DNA from: Leptospira alstonii serovar Sichuan str. 79601
GTDB lineage: Bacteria > Spirochaetota > Leptospiria > Leptospirales > Leptospiraceae
Length of the DNA: 16,353 nt
Direction of reading: 5' to 3'
Assembly: GCF_000347175.1 (NCBI RefSeq)
Contig: NZ_ANIK01000066.1
Coordinates: 1-16,353 of the forward strand
The stretch's first letter is position 1. Each line of letters starts with the position of its first letter. The translations under genes and the position numbers were made by a program. The notes under the pieces were generated by a model. It was not told where the DNA came from. It ran no database searches and was given only the letters and a program-made list of their open reading frames with translations. Of the stretch, positions 16,329 to 16,353 are shown piece by piece.

Positions 16329-16353
16329 TTGAACTCCTACTAACGAGGAAGTT

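Overview
The window looks like accessory DNA from a spirochaete, most probably Leptospira. The reasons are an AT-rich background, a very large Rhs/SpvB-type lipoprotein with a relaxed spirochaete-style lipobox, and small hypothetical genes set among large gaps. This assignment is inference; no rRNA, tRNA or housekeeping gene is present to confirm it.

Layout. Positions 1-227 hold only a weak small ORF. Positions 281-8769 hold a polymorphic-toxin module: a 2515-residue lipoprotein (SpvB domain, FG-GAP repeats, TcdB-type middle region, YD repeats, RHS core ending in DPTG, variable tip) that overlaps a small two-helix membrane protein in the usual place of an immunity gene. Positions 8770-12041 hold an unrecognised 284-residue protein (minus strand), an unrecognised 126-residue protein, a half-length tyrosine recombinase and a two-domain zinc-ribbon protein (minus strand). 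Positions 12042-15403 hold a replication module: a filamentous-phage gene II/X-like rolling-circle initiator and an archaeo-eukaryotic-type primase (AEP). A DUF932 plasmid/phage protein lies beyond it on the minus strand.

The most striking feature is a 34-bp repeat that begins TGTCCG and contains an invariant ATAATGAATTCGC. It occurs four times, at 281 (+), 8769 (-), 12042 (+) and 15403 (-). The copies form two facing pairs with TGTCCG outermost, so both the Rhs toxin/immunity module and the Rep/primase module are bounded by matching inverted terminal repeats. The copy next to rep is the last unit of a five-unit, 23-24 bp iteron-like array, and the copy after the toxin module has one extra unit at the same 24-bp period.

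Working model (inference): the Rep, primase and perhaps the recombinase belong to a mobile replicon that uses these repeats as origin, terminus or recombination sites. The Rhs toxin/immunity block would be a cargo cassette carried between the same ends. No capsid, Zot-like assembly ATPase or transposase gene is visible, so this is neither a complete inovirus nor a conventional insertion sequence.
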